Positions 25,086 through 34,236 of a stretch of DNA of 36,339 bases are shown one piece after another. A program made the position numbers and the translations under genes. The notes beneath the pieces are model-generated. The model was not told the DNA's origin. It worked only from the letters and a program-made list of their open reading frames with translations, and made no database searches. Numbering within the stretch: the first letter of the stretch is position 1; each line of letters starts with the position of its first letter. This DNA comes from an uncultured Chitinophagaceae bacterium (GTDB lineage Bacteria > Bacteroidota > Bacteroidia > Chitinophagales > Chitinophagaceae): assembly GCA_903883945.1 (NCBI GenBank), contig CAISCV010000241.1, forward strand, positions 1 through 36,339. Direction: 5' to 3'.

Positions 25086-25093
25086 TACATTTG
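25086..25093 (+). promoter_or_regulatory. -7 box of the OmpA/TSP3 gene promoter
   Basis: TACATTTG is a perfect TAnnTTTG match 16 bp upstream of the ATG. No TTG was found at the usual upstream spacing. Confidence 0.5.
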
Positions 25094-25109
25094 TAACGTT
25101 TTTACTACA

Positions 25110-26510
25110 ATGACACAAACACCCCACTACATATTTAAAAAAACAATACTGTTTTTATTACTTATTGTAATAAACATTTCATCCCATTCTCAGAATTTAA
25201 ATCTTAAGAAAGCGCCTTCAATTGGCATTTCTCATTTTGTAAAAGACTTCCCTAATGCGGCTAAAATTTTCAAACTAAGTCTTAGAGGCTGGGAAAATGA
25301 AAAAACTCCTGGTTTAAACGGATTTTACATAAAAGGGCTTTCAAATCATTTTGATTTTGAAACTTCTCTTGGGATTTGTAACACCAAATACAAGAGTTCG
25401 ACCGGATACTTTTATTATCATACTCCAAAAAATGGTAATGATGGTATAGAAAAAATACTAATAGATGCAGATGCTAGGATTAATTATAAATTGCTAACAG
25501 ATAGATTTTTAATAACTCCGTATGTAAGTACAGGAATTGGTCTGTCGTTATATAATTGGACTTACATACTTCCAACAATCCCAGTTGGCGGTGGATTTCA
25601 GATAAACATACATCGAAATTATTTTGTTTATTTACAAACTTTACTAGACTTAGGACTTATTAAGACGGGCTCAAAGAGTGCTACTAAGGAGAACTTTAAC
25701 TATTCAATTGGATTCTCCTTACCTATTTCAAGCTTAAAGAGAATTAACTCGTCTCATCTTCACTTAGTTGTTACACAAAATAATAACCCAATCTCATCTC
25801 CTGAGAAAGATTCAGATGGAGACGGGATACCTGATAGTCTGGATATCTGTCCAAATGAAAAGGGCTTATTAAAATATCATGGCTGCCCGATACCTGATAG
25901 TGATGGTGACGGCATTAATGATGAACAAGATTCATGTCCTGCTATAAAAGGAGTGGTAAAATATCATGGCTGCCCCATACCTGATAGTGATGGCGATGGC
26001 ATTAATGATGAACAAGATTCCTGCCCTACTATTAAAGGATCGGCTAAATATAATGGTTGTCCAATACCTGATAGTGATGGCGATAGCATTAACGACGAGG
26101 AAGATTCTTGCAAATACAAATTCGGATTAAAATCAAACCACGGATGCCCAGCAACTAACTTTGAATTAAAAGAAATTGAAAAGAAGAAGAGTTATTTTGG
26201 CTTTGGAAAGATAACCATTAATAATAATGCTAAAGCGGAATTGGATTCTGTAGTGACAATTTTGGCTAAATACCCTAGCATTTCTCTTGAGATTCACGGC
26301 TATACGGATAATATAGGTGGTATAAAAATAAATAAAATCATTTCCTTAAAACGTGCTGAAGAAGTTAAGAAATATATTTTAAGTAAGGGCATCAATGACA
26401 ATCGATTAGAAGTGAAAGGTTATGGCATGAGCATTCCAATAGCAACCAACCGAACAAAAATTGGGCGTGCACAAAACAGAAGGGTTGAATTACACGCCAA
26501 ACAACAATAA
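25110..26510 (+). CDS. OmpA-family outer-membrane protein with thrombospondin type 3 repeats
   Basis: 466 residues. A signal peptide (about 1-28, TILFLLLIVINISSHS) is followed by a beta-barrel-like region to about 225. Four thrombospondin type 3 calcium-binding repeats follow (about 232-345), of the form DSDGDGINDEQDSCP, with paired cysteines. The C-terminal OmpA/MotB peptidoglycan-binding domain (about 370-464) includes LEIHGYTDNIGG, LKRAEEVKKYILSKGI, RLEVKGYG and IGRAQNRRVEL. The protein probably links the outer membrane to peptidoglycan, with a calcium-stiffened spacer. It is followed at once by a strong terminator, so it is a single-gene unit. Confidence 0.93.
   Translation: MTQTPHYIFKKTILFLLLIVINISSHSQNLNLKKAPSIGISHFVKDFPNAAKIFKLSLRGWENEKTPGLNGFYIKGLSNHFDFETSLGICNTKYKSSTGYFYYHTPKNGNDGIEKILIDADARINYKLLTDRFLITPYVSTGIGLSLYNWTYILPTIPVGGGFQINIHRNYFVYLQTLLDLGLIKTGSKSATKENFNYSIGFSLPISSLKRINSSHLHLVVTQNNNPISSPEKDSDGDGIPDSLDICPNEKGLLKYHGCPIPDSDGDGINDEQDSCPAIKGVVKYHGCPIPDSDGDGINDEQDSCPTIKGSAKYNGCPIPDSDGDSINDEEDSCKYKFGLKSNHGCPATNFELKEIEKKKSYFGFGKITINNNAKAELDSVVTILAKYPSISLEIHGYTDNIGGIKINKIISLKRAEEVKKYILSKGINDNRLEVKGYGMSIPIATNRTKIGRAQNRRVELHAKQQ
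25875..26135 (+). repeat. 87-bp (29-aa) tandem repeats encoding TSP3 modules
   Basis: The tat codon opening the Tyr-His-Gly-Cys or Tyr-Asn-Gly-Cys turn recurs at 25875, 25962 and 26049, exactly 87 bp apart. The first two copies are nearly identical at DNA level. Confidence 0.88.
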
Positions 26511-26819
26511 GCAGAAAAGAGTAAGAACGGTTGGCATTTTTTGCCAACCGTTCTTACTCTTTATTTTATTATTCCTACTTGTAAATTCATTCTTTTATTA
26601 TCAATTGCCTCTGGCAATAGTTTGTCAATTTATAGGGATATAAACGGCTAGCGAACCACAGAAGGAGCATTAAAAAATGAATACAAGTTATTGTTTCCCC
26701 TATTAAATGTAATTTCCAAAGTTGTCTATTATATTAGCAGATTAGGTAGATTAAGTAGATTACTTAATTAAAACATATCATTGATGGCTCATAAAATCAC
26801 CCCTATTTTAACCACCAAT
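26511..26819. other. 309-bp region between OmpA and beta-helix genes
   Basis: The left end is the terminator at 26518-26560. The rest is AT-rich, with a short direct repeat (agattaggt, agattaagt, agattactt) near 26740-26765. This is where transcripts from both sides end, as the genes are convergent. No further gene was seen. Confidence 0.6.
26518..26560. terminator. Strong terminator, 19-bp perfect stem
   Basis: The arms 26518-26536 and 26542-26560 are perfectly complementary over 19 bp around a five-T loop and are followed by ttattttatt. The near-symmetry means it may also stop the convergent minus-strand transcript. Confidence 0.92.
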
Positions 26820-28955
26820 TTAGTTTCCTCTATCTAAAACAGCTTGATTTAGAGACATTGAGCTATCCCCATTACTAAATCTATTTATTTCACTATCAGT
26901 AGGAAGTCGTTTGCGGTATTCATCTATATACAATCCTATTTTATCCATTGGAATAGGCTTGAAGTTAGGCAAGTCCTTGAATACTTGTGCATCATACTTT
27001 AGTTTGAAATTCATTTTAGACATATTTTCAAACCCAGGATCTGTGGAATAAGCCAAATTTTTACCATTGGCAACTGTAGCGTCTTGTCTTATCTCTTTAC
27101 CATCATCTCTAACAAATTTATATTCAAATGGAATCCGACAATTAACCGTAATGTTATCTTTCCAATTATTGCTAGCAGTTTCACTTGTTACAAATTCAAA
27201 CCCATAGCCACAATTCAAGGCTATATTATTGTAACAATCTAAGCCGTAAGCCACCTTTGGCATTTCGCCATGCTTAAAAAGAAAACCAGTACCACGTTTT
27301 CCTCCCTTACTATTAAGTGCCAGTACATTGCCATAAACATGCATATTAAAATGATCATGATCGAAATAAATACCATCCCCATCATCACTATTATGTATAA
27401 AGTTATACGCAAATGTATTATTGCCAGAGCGAGTATATTGATCATAACTATAAAATGCTCCGAGGTCATTGGAAACTGTACACATCCTGAATATCTCATT
27501 ATATTCAAAAACATTATCCCAACTACCATAGATGATTCCGCCATGAGGAGTGTCATGTATGAGGTTGTGTGCTACATAATTTCCTACGCAAGTATGATGC
27601 CCCCCCCCTCCACCACCTGAAAAGCCTGCATTAACGGCTGGAGTATATATATGTACCAACTGACTAAAATTGTAGATATGATTGTTTATTACCCTATGCC
27701 CAGCTGGAATCCTTGGGACTACATTTTCGTTTCCACCACTTAACCAAACCCCTCCCTCACCTAGATTATACAAATCGCAGCTTTGGACGGTGTTATTATT
27801 ACCACCGTCTATTTTTATTGCGTACTTATTTACATCTCTGATAGTACAACCTGCAATTAAGATATTACATCCGTTTGTAACATTTATCCCTTCATTTACA
27901 CTTTGCTCAATGGTAATTCCTTTAATTTCAATATTAGAAGCACCTTGAAGCGATATAACAGCCCCTTTACTATCGGCTATTGCTATTTTACTGTCTTTTA
28001 ATGGTTTAGGAGGATAAAAATAAAGTTTGTTATCTGTATAATCTATCGCCCACTCACCCGGTGAATCTATTTCTTCTAACAAGTTCAGTAACCAATATTG
28101 TTCTTTTCCATTACCTTCAGGACGAGTATATTTATTTCCAATTCCTCCAGGTACTGGCTTCATTAAGGTAATTGTGTGTAAAGAAGTATCTATTGAAGCT
28201 ACACGCACACATTCATTTTGCCAAGGGATGCGCCAATAACCCTTAACCCAAACACCCCTATCTAGATCACTTACCCATTTTGACGCCCTATTGTCTCTAT
28301 ATTCAAACACACCGGGACGAGGTGAACGCTTCTCTTTAGAGCCTGCCGCATAGAAGTTTGCCCAATCATCATTCTTTGCCTCCTGTCCCCCCCCGTTAAT
28401 AATTACCTTTTTTATTGCCATATAACTATTATTGGGATAACGAGATAGTGGCATCCTCTTCCCATCTACAAACAATCCAAGTATTCCACCATCGTCGTTA
28501 TAAATATCAGGCAATAGTTTGGAGTGATTTAATTTAAGTGAAGATAAATCTAGTGAAATTATCACTCTTTGTAGTTCTGGTGAAATACGTTTTAGCGTTG
28601 TAGTATCTGTTATTGGTTTGAATTGTGATGCTGGAATTGATAATCCGCCGGTAAACAAAACCACTTCATTTTCCGCAGCTTTGTATATAACAGGATTTTC
28701 TTTCGAACCACCGTCCTTTTCGGTAAGTTCAAAAGGCTCAGTAAAATTGTATTCCCCACCACGTATTATTATTGCAGTACCTATCTTTTTTTCCCCTAAC
28801 TTCCTAAGCATGTCCCTCGCTTTAGTTAAAGTTGCGAAAGGTTTTTCAAAAGAGCCAGCATTTTCATCTTTTCCTGTAGGGCTAACATAATAGACTCTTT
28901 GGGCATTTAGCAAGCCGTTTAACAAAAGTAAAAATGCGAGTTGGAGACATTTCAT
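26820..28955 (-). CDS. Exported right-handed beta-helix protein, GH141-like
   Basis: 711 residues with signal peptide MKCLQLAFLLLLNGLLNAQ. The N-terminal YYVSPTGKDENAGSFEKPFATLTKARDMLR and IIIRGGEYNFTEPFELTEKDGG are typical of parallel beta-helix carbohydrate-active proteins, and resemble the GH141 group (fucosidase/xylanase). The GH141 assignment is tentative. The helix runs from about 330 to 620 with repeats such as GITIEQSVNEGINVTNGCNILIAGCTIRD. Glycine runs (SGGGGGGHH) are encoded by poly-G tracts. It is probably periplasmic or surface-exposed and acts on a plant-type glycan. It is divergent from the hybrid regulator, which likely controls it. Confidence 0.78.
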   Translation of the reverse strand: MKCLQLAFLLLLNGLLNAQRVYYVSPTGKDENAGSFEKPFATLTKARDMLRKLGEKKIGTAIIIRGGEYNFTEPFELTEKDGGSKENPVIYKAAENEVVLFTGGLSIPASQFKPITDTTTLKRISPELQRVIISLDLSSLKLNHSKLLPDIYNDDGGILGLFVDGKRMPLSRYPNNSYMAIKKVIINGGGQEAKNDDWANFYAAGSKEKRSPRPGVFEYRDNRASKWVSDLDRGVWVKGYWRIPWQNECVRVASIDTSLHTITLMKPVPGGIGNKYTRPEGNGKEQYWLLNLLEEIDSPGEWAIDYTDNKLYFYPPKPLKDSKIAIADSKGAVISLQGASNIEIKGITIEQSVNEGINVTNGCNILIAGCTIRDVNKYAIKIDGGNNNTVQSCDLYNLGEGGVWLSGGNENVVPRIPAGHRVINNHIYNFSQLVHIYTPAVNAGFSGGGGGGHHTCVGNYVAHNLIHDTPHGGIIYGSWDNVFEYNEIFRMCTVSNDLGAFYSYDQYTRSGNNTFAYNFIHNSDDGDGIYFDHDHFNMHVYGNVLALNSKGGKRGTGFLFKHGEMPKVAYGLDCYNNIALNCGYGFEFVTSETASNNWKDNITVNCRIPFEYKFVRDDGKEIRQDATVANGKNLAYSTDPGFENMSKMNFKLKYDAQVFKDLPNFKPIPMDKIGLYIDEYRKRLPTDSEINRFSNGDSSMSLNQAVLDRGN

Positions 28956-29235
28956 ACGTATTAATTTAAAGTTGTTGTTATTTATCAGATAAAAATAAGT
29001 TATTCAAGTTTAATTAACACCAGCTTTTTTAAATCTGCATACTTAAAGCAACATAAGGTTCAGAATATGATTCCTGTAGATAAATCATGGAAGAATGTGT
29101 AATTAAAAAGGCGTTTTTTTAATCAGCCCCTTAAAAGAAATTTCAATATTTGTGATACTTTAAATTGGTACACATACTTTACTTATTTTTACTGCCCGAA
29201 AACGTTTGCTCTAACTCAATCGGTTGTGTAAAATA

Positions 29236-32200
29236 ATGAATAGACTGTACGCATTTATTTTTTTCCTTTTTAACCTTATTGGTGGTGTTTCTGCATTTGC
29301 CGGTGATCCACTTGTCTCTGCGGACAATCATTCCATATTGCATAATCTATTATTTAAACGATTCTTTAGCTCAAATGGATTGCCCGACGAGCGAATTCGT
29401 TCTATCTTCCAAGACCACAACGGATATCTATGGATTGGCACGATGAATGGCATATGTCGTTACGATGGATATAGCTTTAAAAATTTTTTTAAAACAAAAA
29501 ACAACAATAGTATTTCAGGGAACTGGGCATATACCATCACAGAAGATGCTTCGCACAATATTTGGATTGGCACCAATGAAGGCTTTAGTAAATTTGACCA
29601 AGAAAAGGAAATATTTGTTAACTATAGTCTTCCTAACAGACTTGCCTCTCAACAATCCAAAAGAGTAAATAGCCTAGTTTTTGATAAAGATGGATTACTC
29701 TGGATTGGTGGGAAGCTTGGTATTATTCAATACAACCCTAGTACAAACACCTTTAAACAGTTTCCATTTTCGCTTCTTAATAACAATGTCTCAAAGATTA
29801 TCTTAGGGCAGAACAATTATTTATGGGTTGCCACCGATAATGGAATGGCACACTATAATCTTAGTTCTGGCAAGTTTAATTTTTTTAATTTACAAATAAA
29901 ACCAAATGCTTATGGAGATAAGATTTGGAGTTTAATGGAAGATAATCAAGACTTATATATTGGTACTGGTAGTAGTGGGCTTTTGAAATTGCCCCATTTG
30001 AAAGGAGAAAATTATGGCGCATTTAAATATTTAAACAACTTCAAATCTGGTGACGAGTCTTTAGAAAATACCCAAGTATTTGACATTCGAAAATCGGCTA
30101 TTGGTGATCTATGGTTAGGAACAGAAAAAGGTCTTGCAAAAATCAGTAAACTTGGTACTACTGATGCCTCACTTGATTATTACCGAAATAGTAGTGTAAA
30201 TGAAAGAAGTATTAGCAGCGACAGGGTTTATTGCGTTTTTATCGATAAAACAAATGTACTTTGGTGTGGCACAGAAGTAGGATTAAATAACCTACAATTA
30301 TCTGCATTACCATTCAACTATTACAGTTTTAGTGGACTAAAGATTACAGATCAAGTTCGTGGCATCTACTCAGCTAATGGAAAAGACATTTGGATTGCAA
30401 CCTATAAATCTGGTTTCTACAAATACAATACAACTAATGATGATTGCCGATCCTATAGTTTCAAACCAGACAATTCCTTTTTTAATGGAACAAGGTCTGT
30501 AATCATTAACAAAGACAATGTATTGGTAGGTACTCTTAATGGCATTGTTCAAATTAATGACAATGGCAACAATTATCAAAATATATTGCAAGGCAATGCT
30601 GTATTTGCTATGTATAAAGACCGTAAGAGTAATGTTTGGGTAGGTACAAACAATGGGTTATTTAAACTAGATGTCAATTTAGCAGTACAAAACTACACAA
30701 CCAAGTTTGCAACTACTAAAGGATTTACTTCACACTTTGTGAGGTCTATTTTCGAGGATCACTTGGGTAATATATGGGTTGGTTTCGAAAACGGAGGAAT
30801 TGCATTTATTAACCCAAAAACAGATAAACCAATATTTATAACTAACCAGAGTAATAATGATGGTGTATTTGGGAGTACTATCTATAGTGTAGCAGAATAT
30901 CCTAATAACACATTGTGGATTGGTTCGGAAAGTGGACTCACTAAAATGACACTTCCCAATGGTGAAATACATGATCTTTCCAAAGCTAGTTTTAAGAACT
31001 ATTCAGTTCAAAATGGATTACCTGACAAATCGGTTAATGGTATTTTGAGTGATGATAATGGGCACCTTTGGATAAGTAGCATCAAAGGGTTAGTAAAGTT
31101 TGATATTTCTAATGAAGTTTTCCAGAACTATTTGCCCAATATATACTTCAATCATGGGTGCTGTTATAAAATCAATCAACATCAGTTTTATTATGGCACT
31201 TCGGATGGGTTTATTGAGTTTGATCCTGCAGCAATTGTCGAAGATAAATATTTACCGGATGTTGCAATTTCTGATGTTAAACTTTTTAACCAATCCATAA
31301 GTATTAATGACAAATTTAATGGGGAAGTCATTTTAAATCAATCAATATCCAATACCAGGAAGCTTATATTTAACTACAAGAATAATGTTTTTACGCTTGA
31401 CTTTGCAGCTTTGCACTTTGCAAATCCGGAGCAAAACAAGTTTGCCTATAAAATGGAGGGATTTGATAAAGATTGGATTGACGCAACCGCTAGTAGTAGA
31501 AGCGCTACTTACACCAACCTAGATCCTGGCACCTATATATTTAAACTAAAAGCTGCCAATTATTTAGGAATTTGGAATAACAAGCCTGTTGAACTTAAAA
31601 TAACTATTCTACCACCCCCTTGGAAGACATGGTGGGCCTTACTAATTTATTTATTAATGGCTATTACATTCCTTTATTATTTTACAATATATGTTTTAGA
31701 TCAAATTAAACAGAAACACCAATTAAGGTATGAGCAGATAGAAAAGAATCAACTGAAGAACTTAGATGCACTTAAGACGCAGTTCTTTACAGATATATCG
31801 CATGAGTTCAGAACGCCTCTATCATTAATTCTTGGGCCTTCGGAGGAAATACTAGCGAGCGATGTTATTAATAACGATGTGCGACATAAGGCACAACTAA
31901 TAAATAGAAACAGTAAGAAACTATTGTATCTGATTGATGAATTGATGACCTTTCAAAAACTAGATCAAGGTAAGTTGCAGTTAAAACCACAACAAGTGGA
32001 AATGCTATCATTTGTAAAAGACATTTATCAAAACTTCCAACATCTAGCTCATAAAAAGGAAATTAATTTTACCCTAACTGCTGATAGGGAGAGCTATCTC
32101 TTACTTGTCGATTCTGGCAAGATGGAGATGGTCTTGAATAACCTTCTTTTCAATGCTTTTAAGTATGCACCTCAGCATGGGTCCATTTCTATTACATTGC

Positions 32201-33405
32201 AAAATTGTGACAGTAACCAATTACCCTCACCCCCACCTAGTCATCACCAACAATGGTTGCAGGTTTCGGTAGAGGACAATGGTAAAGGCATCACAGACTC
32301 TGATTTCAGCCACTTATTCGATCGGTATTTTCAAAGTAATAATGCATTGAAGGGTACTGGAGTAGGTTTGTCACTAACTAAAAGTCTGGTTGAACTTCAT
32401 GGAGGCATCATCACAGCTACAAGTGAACCCGGCGTTAAAACAAGTTTCTCGTTCTATCTGCCAATTGACGCTAATGTTACTACTGCTTCAACAGATGCAA
32501 ATGATATTATGGTCGAACATAGCTATGTGTTCGATTACAATGTAAACGAACTGGTAGACGATTCAATTTTATCTCAGGGCGAACACCTTGATAGAAACAA
32601 GGCGAAGGATACGCTTTTGTTGGTTGATGACAATGTAGAAGTATTGGATTATCTGGAAATGGTCTTCCAAAATCAGTACAATATTGCCCGTGCTGAAAAT
32701 GGAGCATTAGCTTTGGATTACTTACAAAACCATGAGCCCGATTTAATCATTTCAGACGTAATGATGCCCGAGATGGATGGCATTACGCTTTGCAAGGAGA
32801 TAAAAACCAACGTATTAATTAGTCATATTCCGATAATACTGTTAACAGCTAAAGCAACAGTAAACAATACGCTTGAAGGACTTAAAATTGGAGCAGATGA
32901 CTACGTTCCCAAGCCTTTTTATCCAGATGTATTGAGGGTAAAAGTGCAGAATTTCATTGAAGCCAAGAAGCGTCTGATAGAGAAGTTTGTACAAACTGAA
33001 GGAGGCGTTGTCATTCCTAAGAATATTACCCACAACCCACTCGATGAGGAGTTTATGAACAATGTACTTGCTGCCATTAATAAGAATATGGACAATGAGG
33101 AGTTTAGTGTAGAGGAATTGGGTAGTATGGTGGCGATGAGCAGAAGTAATTTATTTAGAAAACTTAAGGCTATCACGGGACAAACACCTGTTGAGTTTAT
33201 CTACTTCATCCGGATGAACCGGGCAATGCAGTTACTATTGGAACGCAAGCATAGTGTGTCCCAGATATCCTTTGAAGTAGGCTTCAAGAGCCCTTCTTCT
33301 TTCACTAAATCATTCAAGAAGCAGTTTGGGAAAGCCCCAACAGACTTCCTAAACACTGCAATTGCCAAACAAAGAGAAGAGGATGAGGAGGACAGTGAAT
33401 TATAA
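29236..33405 (+). CDS. Hybrid two-component system sensor-regulator (HTCS)
   Basis: The start was taken at the ATG 29236 (a TTG at 29224 is in frame), giving 1389 residues. A signal peptide is followed by a periplasmic two-component propeller sensor of about 14 repeats of the form G-x-L-W-I-G-T-x-x-G-L (about 40-720), and a Y_Y_Y domain (about 725-788). One membrane helix (about 799-823) precedes the histidine kinase, whose phosphate-accepting His856 sits in SHEFRTPLS. ATPase boxes include NNLLFNAFKYAP and GTGVGLSLTKSL. The receiver domain has Asp1174 in SDVMMPEMDG. An AraC-type DNA-binding domain fills the last 100 residues. Such proteins sense polysaccharide fragments and induce adjacent carbohydrate genes. 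Confidence 0.95.
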   Translation: MNRLYAFIFFLFNLIGGVSAFAGDPLVSADNHSILHNLLFKRFFSSNGLPDERIRSIFQDHNGYLWIGTMNGICRYDGYSFKNFFKTKNNNSISGNWAYTITEDASHNIWIGTNEGFSKFDQEKEIFVNYSLPNRLASQQSKRVNSLVFDKDGLLWIGGKLGIIQYNPSTNTFKQFPFSLLNNNVSKIILGQNNYLWVATDNGMAHYNLSSGKFNFFNLQIKPNAYGDKIWSLMEDNQDLYIGTGSSGLLKLPHLKGENYGAFKYLNNFKSGDESLENTQVFDIRKSAIGDLWLGTEKGLAKISKLGTTDASLDYYRNSSVNERSISSDRVYCVFIDKTNVLWCGTEVGLNNLQLSALPFNYYSFSGLKITDQVRGIYSANGKDIWIATYKSGFYKYNTTNDDCRSYSFKPDNSFFNGTRSVIINKDNVLVGTLNGIVQINDNGNNYQNILQGNAVFAMYKDRKSNVWVGTNNGLFKLDVNLAVQNYTTKFATTKGFTSHFVRSIFEDHLGNIWVGFENGGIAFINPKTDKPIFITNQSNNDGVFGSTIYSVAEYPNNTLWIGSESGLTKMTLPNGEIHDLSKASFKNYSVQNGLPDKSVNGILSDDNGHLWISSIKGLVKFDISNEVFQNYLPNIYFNHGCCYKINQHQFYYGTSDGFIEFDPAAIVEDKYLPDVAISDVKLFNQSISINDKFNGEVILNQSISNTRKLIFNYKNNVFTLDFAALHFANPEQNKFAYKMEGFDKDWIDATASSRSATYTNLDPGTYIFKLKAANYLGIWNNKPVELKITILPPPWKTWWALLIYLLMAITFLYYFTIYVLDQIKQKHQLRYEQIEKNQLKNLDALKTQFFTDISHEFRTPLSLILGPSEEILASDVINNDVRHKAQLINRNSKKLLYLIDELMTFQKLDQGKLQLKPQQVEMLSFVKDIYQNFQHLAHKKEINFTLTADRESYLLLVDSGKMEMVLNNLLFNAFKYAPQHGSISITLQNCDSNQLPSPPPSHHQQWLQVSVEDNGKGITDSDFSHLFDRYFQSNNALKGTGVGLSLTKSLVELHGGIITATSEPGVKTSFSFYLPIDANVTTASTDANDIMVEHSYVFDYNVNELVDDSILSQGEHLDRNKAKDTLLLVDDNVEVLDYLEMVFQNQYNIARAENGALALDYLQNHEPDLIISDVMMPEMDGITLCKEIKTNVLISHIPIILLTAKATVNNTLEGLKIGADDYVPKPFYPDVLRVKVQNFIEAKKRLIEKFVQTEGGVVIPKNITHNPLDEEFMNNVLAAINKNMDNEEFSVEELGSMVAMSRSNLFRKLKAITGQTPVEFIYFIRMNRAMQLLLERKHSVSQISFEVGFKSPSSFTKSFKKQFGKAPTDFLNTAIAKQREEDEEDSEL

Positions 33406-33442
33406 AGTATGAAATATTAGTTATGAAATTTAGGCAAAGAAA

Positions 33443-33476
33443 AGCCCTTGAAAATAAGATGTTATTTCAAGAGCTT
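33443..33476 (+). terminator. Terminator-like hairpin after the HTCS gene
   Basis: aagcccttgaaaataa (left) pairs with ttatttcaagagctt (right), with one bulge and one mismatch. It lies about 40 bp past the HTCS stop. The T-run is poor. Confidence 0.5.
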
Positions 33477-33485
33477 ATTAATTCC

Positions 33486-33527
33486 ATGCTTCATATCTCA
33501 TGCTTCATATCTCATGCTTCATATTTC
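33486..33527. repeat. 14-bp tandem repeat, three copies
   Basis: atgcttcatatctc is repeated at 33486 and 33500, with a third copy at 33514 differing by one base (atgcttcatatttc). It overlaps the 3' end of the small minus-strand ORF. Confidence 0.88.
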
Positions 33528-33654
33528 TCAAAATCACTTTAATCGTGATGTCTGCTTTAATCTTATCAACTGTATTATACGCGTTGAGTAATGTTTCTGT
33601 AGTAAGGTCTCCAAATTCCGTAAATGAGCTAGTACTCTTGTTAATTATTTCCAT
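33505..33654 (-). CDS. Possible 49-residue small protein, unknown
   Basis: The minus-strand ATG (33654) is preceded by AGG about 8 nt upstream and by an in-frame TAG, so this is the only ATG possible. The 49-residue product (MEIINKSTSSFTEFGDL through RNMKHEI) looks protein-like, with an amphipathic helix LLNAYNTVDKIKADITIKVI. The 3' end is formed by the 14-bp repeat, which supplies the last residues and the stop. The 41-bp repeat array lies directly upstream. It could be a real small gene, a truncated remnant, or chance. Confidence 0.33.
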   Translation of the reverse strand: MEIINKSTSSFTEFGDLTTETLLNAYNTVDKIKADITIKVILRNMKHEI

Positions 33655-33678
33655 CCATGCCTATTCTGCCACAACTTG

Positions 33679-33864
33679 TATGAATTAACGTTCATTCATG
33701 CATAACGCACAGAAACTATCATGGATTAACGTTCATTCATGTAAAGCGCATAGAAATTAACATGGTATAACTTTCTTTCAAGTTAAACGCAAAGAAACTA
33801 TCATGGATTAACGTTCATTCATGTAAAGCGCAAAGAAACTATCATGAAAGAGCGTTAAACCATG
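33679..33864. repeat. Array of five CATG-bounded dyad elements at 41-bp spacing
   Basis: Elements of 22 bp start at 33679, 33720, 33761, 33802 and 33843. Each ends in CATG and four begin with CATG (the first begins tatg). Elements 2 and 4 are identical and are imperfect palindromes centred on AACGTT, with two mismatched pairs. Element 1 is close to them, element 3 is degenerate, and element 5 keeps only the ends. The 19-bp linkers (form taaagcgcaaagaaactat) are also conserved, so the 41-bp unit is a direct repeat. Confidence 0.9.
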
Positions 33865-34030
33865 TAAGTTGAAATAGATTATACATGAAATGAAAGTATT
33901 TGGTATTATTACAACCCTCATAAGCCCCATTTTGTATTATTTGCTGACAATATGTTTAAATTATTGATGATTTGATAGTGTATAGTGCTGATATTTGTAG
34001 GAGATAAAGGAATTTGTCTGATTGGATTAG

Positions 34031-34150
34031 AATCTCACAGCATTGCTAGCTGTTGATTCCGATTCTTTACTAAAAACAATAAAAGGAAGAATTCCTAAAT
34101 TAGAAAAAGGAAAAAAAATCAAACTCCCTGTTCATTTCCTAGCGATTTGA
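34031..34150 (+). pseudogene. Possible C-terminal gene fragment
   Basis: A 39-residue frame follows an in-frame TAG and lacks a start codon. It reads SLLKTIKGRIPKLEKGKK and ends in LPVHFLAI before TGA. The pattern of a helix, a K-P rich turn and a closing beta strand is reminiscent of the C-terminal domain of TonB-like proteins, but this is only a resemblance. The AT-rich surroundings make chance possible. Confidence 0.22.
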
Positions 34151-34236
34151 TACAACATAGAATGTAAGGATATTTATACTGATATTAACGTTGATGAAAA
34201 AAGCAACATCTACAGAAGAAGTAAAAATAAAAACAA

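Larger units (their letters stand above)
33406..34236. other. 831-bp repeat-bearing intergenic block
   Basis: It holds, from left to right, a terminator-like hairpin (33443-33476), 14-bp repeats (33486-33527), a small minus-strand ORF (33505-33654), the 41-bp repeat array (33679-33864) and a fragment-like frame (34031-34150). No intact large gene was found. Confidence 0.7.

Noticed and set aside
33500-33688. 62-codon plus-strand ORF with hydrophobic product
   Set aside because: It starts in the 14-bp repeat and is antisense to the small minus-strand ORF. Hydrophobic composition is expected from AT-rich antisense reading.
33679-33864. CRISPR array
   Set aside because: The 19-bp stretches between the 22-bp elements are themselves conserved, two elements are identical only together with their linkers, and no cas genes are present. 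It is a direct repeat, not repeat plus unique spacers.
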